Origin: Azohydromonas australica DSM 1124 | GTDB taxonomy: Bacteria > Pseudomonadota > Gammaproteobacteria > Burkholderiales > Burkholderiaceae_C | Length of the DNA stretch: 38,266 bases | Reading direction: 5' to 3' | NCBI RefSeq assembly: GCF_000430725.1 | Contig: NZ_KE387215.1 | Span: forward strand, 124,055 to 162,320 | In this document: positions 8,247-16,694 of the stretch, piece by piece | How the letters are laid out: each line of letters begins with the position of its first letter | Position numbering within the stretch: the first letter of the stretch is position 1 | Translations under genes and position numbers: made by a program | The notes under the pieces: model-generated | Databases searched by the model: none | Told to the model about the DNA's origin: nothing | What the model saw: only the letters and a program-made list of their open reading frames with translations

Positions 8247-8623
8247 GCCATCGCTCCCAGAGCACGCGCCACCGCCACATGCGCAGCTTCCACCAGCACC
8301 GCGATCCGCGCCGCCAGGGCTTCGGCGTCGGACGTGGTGCGCAGGGCAGGCAGAGCCGTCAGGGCTTGGGCAACGGCAAACAGGTCCGGTGCGGCCTTGA
8401 GCAAATGGGCGTTCGCGAGGACTGGCACCACGGCCACCATGCCGCCAGGGTTCGGTACGTTGTCGTGATGCAGGGTTCGCCCGCTGGCTCCCAGGTAGTA
8501 CGGGCCGGGCTCGAATCCGAAATAGCCGAAATGCAGGCGATCAGAAAAAAGCGTTTGGCTGGGTGCCGCCGCATGGCCCCGCGCCGGGGGCCACGGGCTC
8601 CGCTGGATGCAGAGCCTTTCCAT
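8243..8623 (-). CDS. Phage-type hypothetical protein
   Basis: The 126-residue protein ends with NAHLLKAAPDLFAVAQALTAL, very like the NAxLIAAAPDLLxAL signature common in small phage proteins of unknown function. The middle part (GYYLG-like FGFEPGPYYLGASG) fits the same group. Its ATG (8621-8623) directly follows the TAA of the upstream gene, and its end overlaps the next gene in an ATGA. The first 25 residues are less typical, so the true start may lie slightly downstream. It confirms the phage origin of the recT operon. Confidence 0.6.
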   Translation of the reverse strand: MERLCIQRSPWPPARGHAAAPSQTLFSDRLHFGYFGFEPGPYYLGASGRTLHHDNVPNPGGMVAVVPVLANAHLLKAAPDLFAVAQALTALPALRTTSDAEALAARIAVLVEAAHVAVARALGAMA

Positions 8624-8959
8624 TTAGAACCTCGCGGGGATGTAGCTGTCGCGAGCGGTCAGGAAGATTTCTGCTTCGCGCAGGAAGAAGTGATCAGGCT
8701 CGCCATCATCTTCGCCGACCTTTTCGTGGTCGGCTTCGGCTTGCGCCAACCAGATTCTCAGTTGCTCCGGGTGGAAGAAACCGGCGTCTTCGCAAAGGTC
8801 AACTTCGTGGCTGCCGATGACGCAAGTCGTGGGGATGACAACCACGTCCCGGCCACGATGGTCCTCATTGACTTCGATCTCATATTGGATTTCGACCGGG
8901 ATGCCAGCGAAGGTGCTCTTGAAGCTGTAGATGGAGGGAGAGAAATCAAAGTCAACCAT
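8624..8959 (-). CDS. Hypothetical protein, first gene of the recT operon
   Basis: The 111-residue acidic protein begins MVDFDFSPSIYSFKSTFAG and appears to be a beta-rich single domain (VEIQYEIEVNEDHRGRDVVV) followed by a helical tail. I chose the ATG at 8957-8959 because AGGAG lies six bases upstream of it; an in-frame GTG at 8975-8977 would add six residues. It is the promoter-proximal gene of the recombination operon, with the AT-rich promoter region just upstream. No known family is recognised. Confidence 0.5.
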   Translation of the reverse strand: MVDFDFSPSIYSFKSTFAGIPVEIQYEIEVNEDHRGRDVVVIPTTCVIGSHEVDLCEDAGFFHPEQLRIWLAQAEADHEKVGEDDGEPDHFFLREAEIFLTARDSYIPARF

Positions 8960-9206
8960 TTCCATCTCCTGCTGCACCTGCCCTGGTGCATGGAGAGATT
9001 ATACTTCCGTCTCCTTCATAATTTAGGTCTAGCCACTATCTATTTCGTCTCTATTTGTTATATTCCGGGTTACCAACACAAGAACAAACTGAGGCCAACC
9101 AGTTCTGCTAATCCATGATGTTATTGGTGGAATATGCGCATTCTGCTTTCTGTAGCTTTTATTCTTGCAGTGATTCGCTATTTGCGAAGATCGCTTCGGA
9201 GAGCAG
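8960..9206. promoter_or_regulatory. AT-rich divergent promoter region
   Basis: This gap is clearly richer in A/T than its surroundings and lies between divergent genes. On the minus strand a perfect -10 hexamer TATAAT lies at 8998-9003, about 40 bases upstream of the recT-operon start, although no good -35 is seen at the normal distance. For the plus-strand gene the ribosome site GGAG lies just before 9207. A small inverted repeat (CGAAG/CTTCG) at 9185-9198 could be an operator. Confidence 0.5.
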
Positions 9207-9656
9207 ATGTCACCCCGCGCCGAGTTCATTGAAGCGCTGTTCGACCGGCTTACGCTGCGCTACGGCCATGCCTTCCTGGCCCGTTGGAAGGACCTGGACC
9301 TGCAGGCTGTGAAAACGGATTGGGCGCGCGAGCTGGCCGGCTACGCCGACCGTCCCGCAATCATCGAGCACGCGCTGGCGCTGCTGGACCCGAACGAGCC
9401 GCCCACCGCTGCTCACTTCCGCGATCTGTGCAGCACTGCACCACCATCCTTCCGCGCGGATGCGCAACCCAAGCAAGCGCAGCGTGCCGCCGAGATCCGG
9501 CGCAAGTACCTGCGCCCGGTGCCTCCCAGGGCGGGTCGAGAGAGAGCCTGGGCCACTGACATGGTGCAGCGTGCCCAAGCCGGCGAGCGAGTTTCCGGGT
9601 ACAGCCTCCGGCTCGCACTTGATGCGCTGGGGCGAAGTCGTTTGACACAGCGGTAG
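9207..9656 (+). CDS. Phage replication P-like protein (intact copy)
   Basis: The 149-residue protein opens with FIEALFDRLTLRYGHAFLAR, then WKDLDLQAVKTDWARELAGY and a DPNEPPTAAHFRDLC segment. This spacing of an aromatic start, WARELAG and PPTxxxFxxLC resembles lambda P-type replication or helicase-loader proteins of phages; that resemblance is from memory and the assignment is tentative. The C-terminal half (RRKYLRPVPPRAGRERAWA, then MVQRAQAGERVSGYSLR) is a basic, helical region. The ATG follows GGAGAGCAG. A degraded, frameshifted copy of the same family lies at 12330-12648, which shows the family has been duplicated or acquired twice. Confidence 0.6.
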   Translation: MSPRAEFIEALFDRLTLRYGHAFLARWKDLDLQAVKTDWARELAGYADRPAIIEHALALLDPNEPPTAAHFRDLCSTAPPSFRADAQPKQAQRAAEIRRKYLRPVPPRAGRERAWATDMVQRAQAGERVSGYSLRLALDALGRSRLTQR

Positions 9657-9705
9657 CCAGCGCAGACGCTATTCCTTTCGCAACTCGCCCAAGGCGCATT
9701 GCCGT

Positions 9706-10725
9706 ATGGACCCCCTGAACTACTGCACGCATGCCATCGAGGACTATGGCTATGTTGCTCCAGGGATGGCGCGAAATGGCTGGCCTATCTCAGCACAGGC
9801 TGTTGTGGCCGCTACCCAGTTGATGCACCGAGCAGTTAAATTCAACTTGCCTCCCGGCGGGAACGTCCTGGATATCAATACGCTGGACGAAAGCTACGTC
9901 GACCTGCTGGTGTTGCCTTACCCCGTGGTGGCATTGGAGTTTCCCGCGATGGAGTCAGATGAGGAGCCTTCCATTGAACTTCCCGAAGATGTCCATGCCA
10001 CGACTCGCGATATCATCCTGCTGTTCGAAACCTCACTGGGTCGACAGCATCATCCAGGTGTCGCCCCGGAGGCTAAACGTGGCATCACCATTTGGCCGCA
10101 GCACTACAACGATGAGACAAGAGAGTGGGCGCCTTCATATGCGACCGTGACTCTGGATTTTGACAAGATATCTATCACCGTTGCGCCTCCAGAGGAAGCA
10201 ATAGACGAGTACGTGCGTGCGACTGAACTGCTTCAACTTCAGTTGGGCGGACAGACCAGGAAAAGAGGGTATGCCATTGGACGCGTTCAGTATTGGCCTG
10301 CATTGCCCGAACTCTGTGACTTGGTCGAGGAACGTGTAGGCACTGTGCAGGCACAGGCTTATTTCAGGGCGTCACTATCGACCGCCATGAATGCGGCCTT
10401 GGCGTTTCTTCTTTTTATCAATGCCGCCAACACGGGAACGAAGACGCTCACGCCGCCGGAAAAGCTGAACAAGCGGCGCGCGGAGCGCAAAAAACCGCCC
10501 TTCTACGAGGCCCACATCCTGGAGTTCCGCCGCCACGACGAGGACGAGGAAGGAGCAGCACGAGGGCCAATGGGAACGCGCGAGAGTCCGCGGCAGCATC
10601 TGCGGCGCAGCCACTTGCGGCGGCTGAAGTCTGGAAAGGCCGTCGTGGTGAAAGACGCCATCGTCGGCAATCCAAGACGCGGCCACATCGACAAGACATA
10701 CCGCATTTCCAACGGGCCACACTGA
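9706..10725 (+). CDS. Phage/plasmid protein with an RR-x-H C-terminal module
   Basis: The 339-residue protein begins MDPLNYCTHAIEDYG. Its centre has LLVLPYPVVALEFP, a motif seen in phage proteins of unknown function, and a short helical membrane-like stretch near residue 225 (AALAFLLFINAA). The C-terminus (SPRQHLRRSHLRRLKSGKAV followed by VVKDAIVGNPRRG and KTYRI) is a widespread phage module as I remember it. That module is similar in layout to the C-terminus of AcrVA2-type proteins (PHxRRxHxxxxxG, then a basic strand), as seen in the homologue at 19006-20004 here. A shared fold is inference. No function can be assigned. Confidence 0.6.
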   Translation: MDPLNYCTHAIEDYGYVAPGMARNGWPISAQAVVAATQLMHRAVKFNLPPGGNVLDINTLDESYVDLLVLPYPVVALEFPAMESDEEPSIELPEDVHATTRDIILLFETSLGRQHHPGVAPEAKRGITIWPQHYNDETREWAPSYATVTLDFDKISITVAPPEEAIDEYVRATELLQLQLGGQTRKRGYAIGRVQYWPALPELCDLVEERVGTVQAQAYFRASLSTAMNAALAFLLFINAANTGTKTLTPPEKLNKRRAERKKPPFYEAHILEFRRHDEDEEGAARGPMGTRESPRQHLRRSHLRRLKSGKAVVVKDAIVGNPRRGHIDKTYRISNGPH

Positions 10726-10830
10726 CGTTCTGGGATGTTGTAGCGGGTTGGTGACCGGAGCCGGGCTGCCGCTGGCGGTGGACGCACGGGGCCTGCTGCG
10801 ATAGACCCATTGCTGACAGGAGCACGCACA

Positions 10831-11200
10831 ATGAAGGAACCGCAGCCCCAGGTGGAATGGATCGTAGACTGCATGGACGGCGTGACAAGTGACTGCGGAT
10901 GACGATCTGACCGAGGACGAGGTGCACGCCGCGCTGCACTTCGATGGCCGTGTCCTGGCTCTCCTGGAACGGTCTCCAAAGGAGGGACCGGTGCCCAAGG
11001 GAGCAAGCCCCAAATTCGATCCGGCAACAGTGAAGTACCGACCGCCTGATCTGGCTTGGGCGCGCGAAGGTTTGTTCATCTTGCAGGAGCGGTATCGGGT
11101 GCAGCTGCCCAGGGCTGATCTGAACAGCATGCCGATGGAAGTCGGCGCCAAGCTCGCTCGCATCGCCGCAAGCGGCTGGACCAAGCGCACCGTGCGTTGA
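10831..11200 (+). pseudogene. Frameshifted copy of the 18556-18882 orphan family
   Basis: A good ribosome site (ACAGGAGCACGCACA) precedes ATG 10831, giving MKEPQPQVEWIVDCMDGVTS and then a stop at 10900-10902. The family continues in the next frame from 10889 (VTADDDLTEDEVHAALHFDG). The relative at 18556-18882 reads straight through (VEWTVNGLEYVIVSADAEMS), so the break is explained by one extra A at 10887/10888 inside GTGACAAGTGAC. Residues downstream of the break still match (YRVQLP, EIGAKL-like VGAKLARI). Either the gene is dead, or the base is a sequencing error. A GTG at 10889 could give a shortened 103-residue product. Confidence 0.7.
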
Positions 11201-11383
11201 CAGGCCATGGCTGCCGCAGTGCCGAGGCGGGCAAAGGCGGTAGGCTGTTTCCACCCTTGCCCTGCCGTTCTGGTAGCCGTGCCGCAGGGGTTCCCCAGCC
11301 TCGCCGCCGCCCACCCAGCGGCTGGCACCGGCTTCCACCCGTTGCTCGGTGCCCAGGACACTTGAATGCAGTGGAGGTCCCCG

Positions 11384-11758
11384 ATGAACGTCATCACCGT
11401 GATGCTGTTCGAGGAGCAGTTCAGCACGCTGGTCGCCGTGGCCACGACCGCGCAGGACCAGGCCAAGGCGTGCGCGAGCAGCCTGGGGCTCTCGCCGACG
11501 CTCGGGCTGCAGTACCGCGACCGGGCTGCGGCGCTGGGCAATGCGCTCATGGCGCTGGAGATGAACGTGCGCCCGGGCAACGTGAGCGCCGAACTGGCGG
11601 ACCTCAAGGAGCGGCACGCGGAGCTGCTGCGCCAGCTCGACGAGGAGAAGGCCCGCGCCGACGAGCTGGCCGCGGCGCTGGGCCGCGTGCTGGAACGGCA
11701 CCCAACCCTTAACTCAGCCGAAATCGACGCCGCCCGCGCGCTGGTCACGCACTCCTGA
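11384..11758 (+). CDS. Small coiled-coil protein of unknown function
   Basis: The 124-residue protein starts at an ATG with GGAGG six bases upstream; an in-frame ATG six codons earlier lacks such a site. Residues 70-105 (SAELADLKERHAELLRQLDE, then EKARADELAAALGR) have clear heptad spacing and should form a coiled coil. The N-terminal half is helical with no catalytic motif. Similar small proteins are common on plasmids, but I do not recognise the family. No partner is obvious in the neighbourhood. Confidence 0.6.
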   Translation: MNVITVMLFEEQFSTLVAVATTAQDQAKACASSLGLSPTLGLQYRDRAAALGNALMALEMNVRPGNVSAELADLKERHAELLRQLDEEKARADELAAALGRVLERHPTLNSAEIDAARALVTHS

Positions 11759-11872
11759 GAACCCGGATGCCCCAGCCCAGGCCCCACGGGTTTCGCGCTC
11801 GACTCTGTTACGAGCGTGCTGGGACGGCGGCGCATCATGGCCTTTTCCGTAACCACGCCAAGAGGAGAGCCC

Positions 11873-12286
11873 ATGGACCTGAAGCGTTGCACCTTGCGCG
11901 CTGCCCTCACGATGACCATGGCAGCGGTGACTGGATCACCGTGGGCCGGCGAGGTCAAGCTCACCGGCGAGTAGGAGGTGCCGCCGGTACAGACCCTGGC
12001 CGTCGGCAGCGGCACAATCGACGTGGCAGCGGACGGCACGGTCAGCGGCAGCGTCAAGACCACCGGCGTGGACGGCATGGCCGCCCACATCCACCACGGC
12101 GCCGCGGGCGCCAATGGGCCGGTGATCATCCCGCTGACCAAGGGCGACGCCGGCACGTGGAGTGTGCCTGCCGGCGCCAAGCTCACGCCGGAACAGATGA
12201 AGGCCTACCAGGCCGGCGAGCTGTACGTGAACGTGCACAGCGCTGCCAACAAGGGCGGAGAGGTGCGCGCCCAGCTCAAGCCCTGA
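11873..12286 (+). pseudogene. CHRD-domain secreted protein interrupted by a TAG codon
   Basis: An ATG at 11873 after AGAGGAG begins a signal peptide (LRAALTMTMAAVTGSPWAG) and the CHRD opening VKLTGE, then TAG at 11972-11974, then EVPPVQTLAVGSGTIDVAAD and the whole remaining domain in the same frame to 12286 (AAHIHHGAAGANGPV, YVNVHSAANKGGEVRAQL). CHRD proteins normally read LxGxQEVPPV here, so the TAG is best explained as one C-to-T change from CAG (Gln). The mature domain is otherwise intact, which suggests recent loss. Suppression by an amber-suppressor tRNA cannot be excluded. Confidence 0.85.
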
Positions 12287-12329
12287 GCGGGGCGAGCGGG
12301 CGCGGCGGCGTGTACTGCGCATGACCGAG

Positions 12330-12648
12330 AGGCTCGCACCAAGGCCTACTGGCCCGAGGCCGTGGAGTACGCGCTGGCGGACCCGGACGAGCCGCCCACT
12401 GCTACCCGCTTTCGTGAGTTCTGCGCCAGCGCGCCGGCACCGGCATGCCGTGCGAAGCTCAAACGAAGCAGGCCCAGTGCGCCGCCGGGATCCGGCGCAG
12501 GTACCTGCACCCGGTGGCGCCCAGGACCAGCCGGGAGCGGGCTTGGGCTGCACGGATGGTGCAGCGTGCCGATGCCGGCGAGCGCGTCTCGGGCTACAAC
12601 CTGCACGGGGCTCTGAATGCGCTCAAGCGGCCGGGCTCGCCGTTCTGA
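12330..12648 (+). pseudogene. Truncated, frameshifted copy of the 9207-9656 gene
   Basis: The start region of the family is missing. From about 12355 the frame reads AVEYALADPDEPPTATRFRE, matching IEHALALLDPNEPPTAAHFR of the intact gene. At about 12455 a single-base loss moves the match to another frame: EAQTKQAQCAAGIRRRYLHP and then MVQRADAGERVSGYNLHGAL, which aligns with the C-terminus of the intact copy through to the stop at 12646-12648. Two separate defects (5' truncation and frameshift) make this a clear pseudogene. Confidence 0.85.
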
Positions 12649-12749
12649 TTGCAGGTCGCTTGGGCAGCCCTTCGGTGCTGGTGGGGGGCGGTGAGTGGCG
12701 CTTGTACCATCTGTTCTGCTTGAATCGTGGCGGAGCAAAAGCAGCAAAC

Positions 12750-13562
12750 ATGGCATCGGGCGTTAGGTGGACCAGGCAGCAGGTGTTGGCAGCACTGCAT
12801 CTCTATGTGCAGTTGCCTTTCGGCCAGTTGGACAGCCGTCATCCACGTATCCGTGCGCTCGCCACTTGGATGGGCCGCACGCCCTCGGCAGTGGCCATGA
12901 AGCTTGTCAATCTTGCCAGCTTGGATCCACAAATCACGTCCACAGGGCGCACCGGACTGGCCGGCAGTTCAGCCCTCGACAAGGCGGTGTGGAGCGAGTT
13001 CCTGACTTCCTGTGATGAAACCTTGCATCAGGCTGCGGAGGCGTTCGAGCACTTTGCCGCTGGCGCAGGAGTGGACATCCTGCAAGCCGAAGACCTTGTG
13101 CCGGATGACCTGGGTCCTGAATGGGAAGAAACAAACTTCGGCGAAGGTCGCAGCCGCCCTGCTTGGCTTTCCATCCGTCTGGATCAGGCTCGGTTCCGGC
13201 GTGCCGTACTTGCCAGCTACAGCGGCCGCTGCTGCATGACCGGCCTGGACGATCCTCGACTACTCAATGCCAGTCACATTGTTCCTTGGGCTGTTGATCA
13301 TCGCAACCGCCTCAACCCTCGCAACGGTCTTTGCTTGTCGGCCCTGCACGACCGGGCTTTCGACAAGGGCTTGATTACCGTGATGCCCGGGGAACTCGTT
13401 GTCCGGGTGTCAGACTCGCTGCGCCGGCATATCAAGCAGGGATTCGGAACCGAAGCCCTGTTGCGCTACGAAGGCCAGCGCATCCACTCGCCCAGCAAGT
13501 TCAAGCCCGACGATGCCTTCCTCGCCTGGCACGCACGGCAACACGGTTTCTTGAAAGCGTAA
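12750..13562 (+). CDS. HNH endonuclease
   Basis: The 270-residue protein has an N-terminal helical domain (WTRQQVLAALHLYVQLPFGQ, then RTPSAVAMKLVNLASLDP) typical of a large group of HNH proteins annotated as restriction-type endonucleases. The nuclease core follows: ASHIVPWAVDHRNRLNPRNG then LCLSALHDRAFDKGLIT. This gives the His-Asn-His pattern of the HNH_2 type, with metal-binding and catalytic histidines present. ATG 12750 was chosen because MASGVRWTRQQ is the usual family start; GGAG lies about 12 bases upstream, which is rather far. A defence role is a reasonable inference. No methyltransferase partner is nearby, so it may be modification-dependent or act on incoming DNA. Confidence 0.8.
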   Translation: MASGVRWTRQQVLAALHLYVQLPFGQLDSRHPRIRALATWMGRTPSAVAMKLVNLASLDPQITSTGRTGLAGSSALDKAVWSEFLTSCDETLHQAAEAFEHFAAGAGVDILQAEDLVPDDLGPEWEETNFGEGRSRPAWLSIRLDQARFRRAVLASYSGRCCMTGLDDPRLLNASHIVPWAVDHRNRLNPRNGLCLSALHDRAFDKGLITVMPGELVVRVSDSLRRHIKQGFGTEALLRYEGQRIHSPSKFKPDDAFLAWHARQHGFLKA

Positions 13563-13847
13563 AGCCGGCCTGGGGCCGGGATCCAAAGAACCGGACACGG
13601 TCCATCGCACATCTTGGGCATGCATCAAAAGTTCGGAGCCACACCTATACGGTCGCGGCACTGCAATCTCCTTTGCCCCAGACCCGGGATCTGACGGAAG
13701 CTGCGGCGCTGGCGAAGCTCAGACCCTCATGCGCGCTTTCGCACGACCATCGAAGCATCCCGCGAACCGCAGACGCCTTGCACCTGCGGCTGGTGGGCGG
13801 GCTCTTCCAGAACCTTCAGGGTCCCAAGGATCGGAGGCGTTCACCAA

Positions 13848-16109
13848 TCACTTTTCATCCGTGGTATCGGCCAGCAACGCCCGCAGGCCTGCCTCGTCCA
13901 ATACCGAAATGTTCAGCTCCTGCGCCTTGGCCAGCTTCGAGCCCGCGTCGGCGCCCGCCACCACGTAGGCCGTCTTCTTCGACACCGACTTGCCCGCCTT
14001 GCCGCCCGCGGCCTCGATCAGCGCCTCGGCTTCGTCGCGCGTCATCGTGGGCAGCGTGCCGGTGACCACCACCGTCTTGCCCTCCAGCGGCCCCGGCGGC
14101 GCGGCCTGGTGGCCTTCGTGCTCCGTCCAGGTGACACCGGCGGCGCGCAGCTGCTCCACCACCTCCACGTTGTGCGCCTGGTCGAAGAAGGTGCGGATGC
14201 TGTGCGCCACCACCGGCCCCACGTCGTGCACCTGCAGCAGCGCCTCCTCGCTGGCCCGGATCAGCCGGTCCATCGAGCCGAAATAAGCCGCCAGATCGCG
14301 CGCCGTGCGCTCGCCCACGTGCCGGATACCCAGCGCAAACACGAAGCGCGCCAGCGTCGTCTGCTTGCTCTTCTCCAGCGCGTCCAGCAGGTTCTGCGCG
14401 CTCTTCTCCGCCATGCGCTCCAGCACGACCAGCGCGGTGAAGCCCAGCTTGTAGAGATCGGGCAGCGTGCGCACCAGCGGCGGCTCGTCCCCCTCGCCCA
14501 CCAGCTGCTCCACCAGCCGGTCGCCCAAACCCTCGACGTCCATCGCGCGCCGGCCCGCGAAGTGCAGCACCGCCTGCTTGCGCTGCGCCGGGCAGAACAG
14601 GCCGCCCGAGCAGCGCCAGTCCACTTCGCCCTCCTCGCGCGTGATGTCGCTGCCGCAGGCCGGGCAGTGCCCGCCCAGGCGCTGGTAGAGATCGAAGGGC
14701 TCGCTGCGGCCCGGGTAGTCGTTCGGGTTGACGGCCGGCTCCGCCGCCTCGACCGCCGTGCCCTCGGCCACCGCGGCCGGGTCGGGCTGGCGCTCCAGCA
14801 CGTCCAGCGCAGCGCCCGCCAGCGCCTCGGCGCCGGCGCCTTCGAGCCGGGCCGCGTCCAGCGAGGCCGAGGGCACCACGCCCACGATCTCCGGAATCAC
14901 GTCCCCCGCGCGGCGCACGATCACCCGGTCGCCGATGCGCACGTCCTTGCGCCGGATCTCGTCCTCGTTGTGCAGCGTGGCGTTGGTCACCGTGGTGCCG
15001 CCCACGAACACCGGCTCCAGCCGCGCCACCGGCGTCAGCTTGCCGGTGCGGCCCACCTGCACGTCGATGTCGCGCAGCGTCGTCACCTGCTCCTGCGCCG
15101 GGTACTTGTGGGCCACCGCCCAGCGCGGCTCACGCGTCACGAAGCCCAGGCGCTGCTGCAGCGCCAGCTCGTTCACCTTGTAGACCACGCCGTCGATGTC
15201 GAAAGGCAGCCCGTCGCGTGCCGCGGCAATGCGCGCATGGAACTCGATCAGCCCCTCCGCGCCCTGCGCCACCGTGCGCTCACCACTCACCGGCAGCCCG
15301 AACTGCTCGAAGGCCTCCAGCACGCCGGCCTGGGTGGAGGGCATGGCATCCCAGCCGACGATCTCGCCCCAGCCGTAGGCGAAGAAGCTCAGCGGACGCT
15401 TCGCGGCGATGGCCGGGTCCAGCTGCCGCACCGCACCCGCGGCGGCGTTGCGCGGGTTCACGAAAGTCTTCTCGCCCGCCTCGCGCTGGCGCTCGTTGAG
15501 CCGGTTGAAGGCGTCGCGGCGCATGTAGACCTCGCCGCGCACCTCCAGCACCGGCGGCGCGTCGCCGTTCAGCCGCAGCGGGATCTGGCCGATGGTGCGG
15601 ATGTTCTGCGTCACGTCCTCGCCGGTCTCGCCGTCGCCGCGCGTGGCGGCGCACACCAGCACGCCGTGCTCGTAGCGCAGGTTGATCGCCAGGCCGTCGA
15701 ATTTCAGCTCGGCCACGTACTCGATGGCCGCATCGGCCTCGGTGAGCGCCAGCTCACGGCGCACGCGGGCGTCGAAGGCGCGCGCGCCCTCGGCGGTGGT
15801 GTCGGTCTCGGTGCGGATGCTCAGCATCGCCACCTTGTGGCGCACTGGCGCGAAGCCCGGCAGCACTTGGCCCAGCACGCGCTGCGTGGGCGAGTCAGGC
15901 GTGCGCAGTGTGGGATGCGCTTCCTCCAACACCTGCAGCTCGCGGAACAGCCTGTCGTACTCGGCGTCGGGAATCTCGGGGGCGTCCAGCACGTAGTACT
16001 GGTAGGCGTGGTGATGCAGTTGCCGGCGCAACTCGGCAGCACGGGAAGCGGTGTCGGCAAGCACGGTGCGCGCACGACGTGCGCCTTGGGAGGAAATTGG
16101 ATCAGACAT
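13848..16109 (-). CDS. ligA: NAD-dependent DNA ligase LigA
   Basis: The 753-residue protein is a complete LigA: Ia domain (YYVLDAPEIPDAEYDRLFRE), adenylation domain with the nucleotidyl-acceptor lysine K136 in ELKFDGLAINLRYE, the ATRGDGxxGEDVTQNIRTI motif, an OB-fold (VGRTGKLTPVARLEPV), a four-cysteine zinc finger (CPACG ... CSGGLFCPAQR), a helix-hairpin-helix region and a C-terminal BRCT domain (GKTVVVTGTLPTMTRDEAEA). It has an extra Ala/Glu/Pro-rich insert of roughly 50 residues before the zinc finger. The start is ATG 16107-16109, giving the usual beta-proteobacterial beginning; 31 more codons upstream are open. LigA is normally an essential chromosomal gene that seals nicks. Its presence among plasmid accessory genes means either a second ligase or a chromosomal fragment captured by the element. 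Confidence 0.95.
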   Translation of the reverse strand: MSDPISSQGARRARTVLADTASRAAELRRQLHHHAYQYYVLDAPEIPDAEYDRLFRELQVLEEAHPTLRTPDSPTQRVLGQVLPGFAPVRHKVAMLSIRTETDTTAEGARAFDARVRRELALTEADAAIEYVAELKFDGLAINLRYEHGVLVCAATRGDGETGEDVTQNIRTIGQIPLRLNGDAPPVLEVRGEVYMRRDAFNRLNERQREAGEKTFVNPRNAAAGAVRQLDPAIAAKRPLSFFAYGWGEIVGWDAMPSTQAGVLEAFEQFGLPVSGERTVAQGAEGLIEFHARIAAARDGLPFDIDGVVYKVNELALQQRLGFVTREPRWAVAHKYPAQEQVTTLRDIDVQVGRTGKLTPVARLEPVFVGGTTVTNATLHNEDEIRRKDVRIGDRVIVRRAGDVIPEIVGVVPSASLDAARLEGAGAEALAGAALDVLERQPDPAAVAEGTAVEAAEPAVNPNDYPGRSEPFDLYQRLGGHCPACGSDITREEGEVDWRCSGGLFCPAQRKQAVLHFAGRRAMDVEGLGDRLVEQLVGEGDEPPLVRTLPDLYKLGFTALVVLERMAEKSAQNLLDALEKSKQTTLARFVFALGIRHVGERTARDLAAYFGSMDRLIRASEEALLQVHDVGPVVAHSIRTFFDQAHNVEVVEQLRAAGVTWTEHEGHQAAPPGPLEGKTVVVTGTLPTMTRDEAEALIEAAGGKAGKSVSKKTAYVVAGADAGSKLAKAQELNISVLDEAGLRALLADTTDEK

Positions 16110-16449
16110 GAAGGTTTTCTTGAGAACGTTGTGCTGTTTGCGTAACAACGGCACCAGTGCAATTTCCGTGATCTTGCCGCGGGCCGGAGCCACTTCAAGC
16201 AACGCCGCTACCTGAACCGAGAGATGCCCATCGCGGTATGCCTCTGGCTACCCATGCTCAACGCTCGGTCAGCGTGCCCGCTATGACGGCCGCACCGGTG
16301 CAGCCCATTGACCAAACATGCCGCGCAGCACGTCAGCCAGACGAGAAGCTCTGGCGTCAAAGCCCGGCGTGGCACAGGCGGCTGAGATTTAGCGCAATTC
16401 TCTGCGCTGATGCGGCCCAGGATCGAGCGCGAACCAGCTTGGCTGGCTG

Positions 16450-16683
16450 AGGCGGTGCAGCAGGCTTGTGCCAAGGCGCGGCTAGACTTGGTGCGCAACG
16501 CGCGCCATACGGCTCAACGCCGCCAGTGCCCCACAAGACATGAACCTGCCCGGCTGGAAGCTGCACCCGCTCAAGGGCTCGCTTGCGGGCCATTGGGCCG
16601 TTTCGGTCAGCGGCAACTGGCGGCTGACCTTCCGCTTCGACGGCACCGATGCGGTACTGGTCGATTACCAGGATTACCACTGA
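16450..16683 (+). pseudogene. HigB-type toxin remnant
   Basis: From about 16500 the frame reads AIRLNAASAPQDMNLPGWKL and then HPLKGSLAGHWAVSVSGNWR, LTFRFDGTDA, LVDYQDYH, stop at 16681-16683. This is the C-terminal two thirds of a RelE/HigB-type mRNA interferase. The preceding part (VQQACAKARLDLVRNA) matches the family only in a different frame, and the usual N-terminal FRHKGLxxFF-type start is missing. The toxin is therefore frameshifted and 5'-truncated. Eleven bases after its stop lies the intact antitoxin gene. Confidence 0.75.
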
Positions 16684-16694
16684 GGACTGACACC

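Noticed and set aside
10375..12186. A 603-codon minus-strand open frame
   Set aside because: It runs antisense to four plus-strand genes or pseudogenes with family-level support, and its product is low-complexity Ser/Ala/Arg.
14109..16145. A 678-codon plus-strand open frame opposite ligA
   Set aside because: It is the exact antisense of a convincing LigA; its product is rich in Arg, His, Leu and Ala as expected from GC-rich antisense, with no motif or ribosome site.
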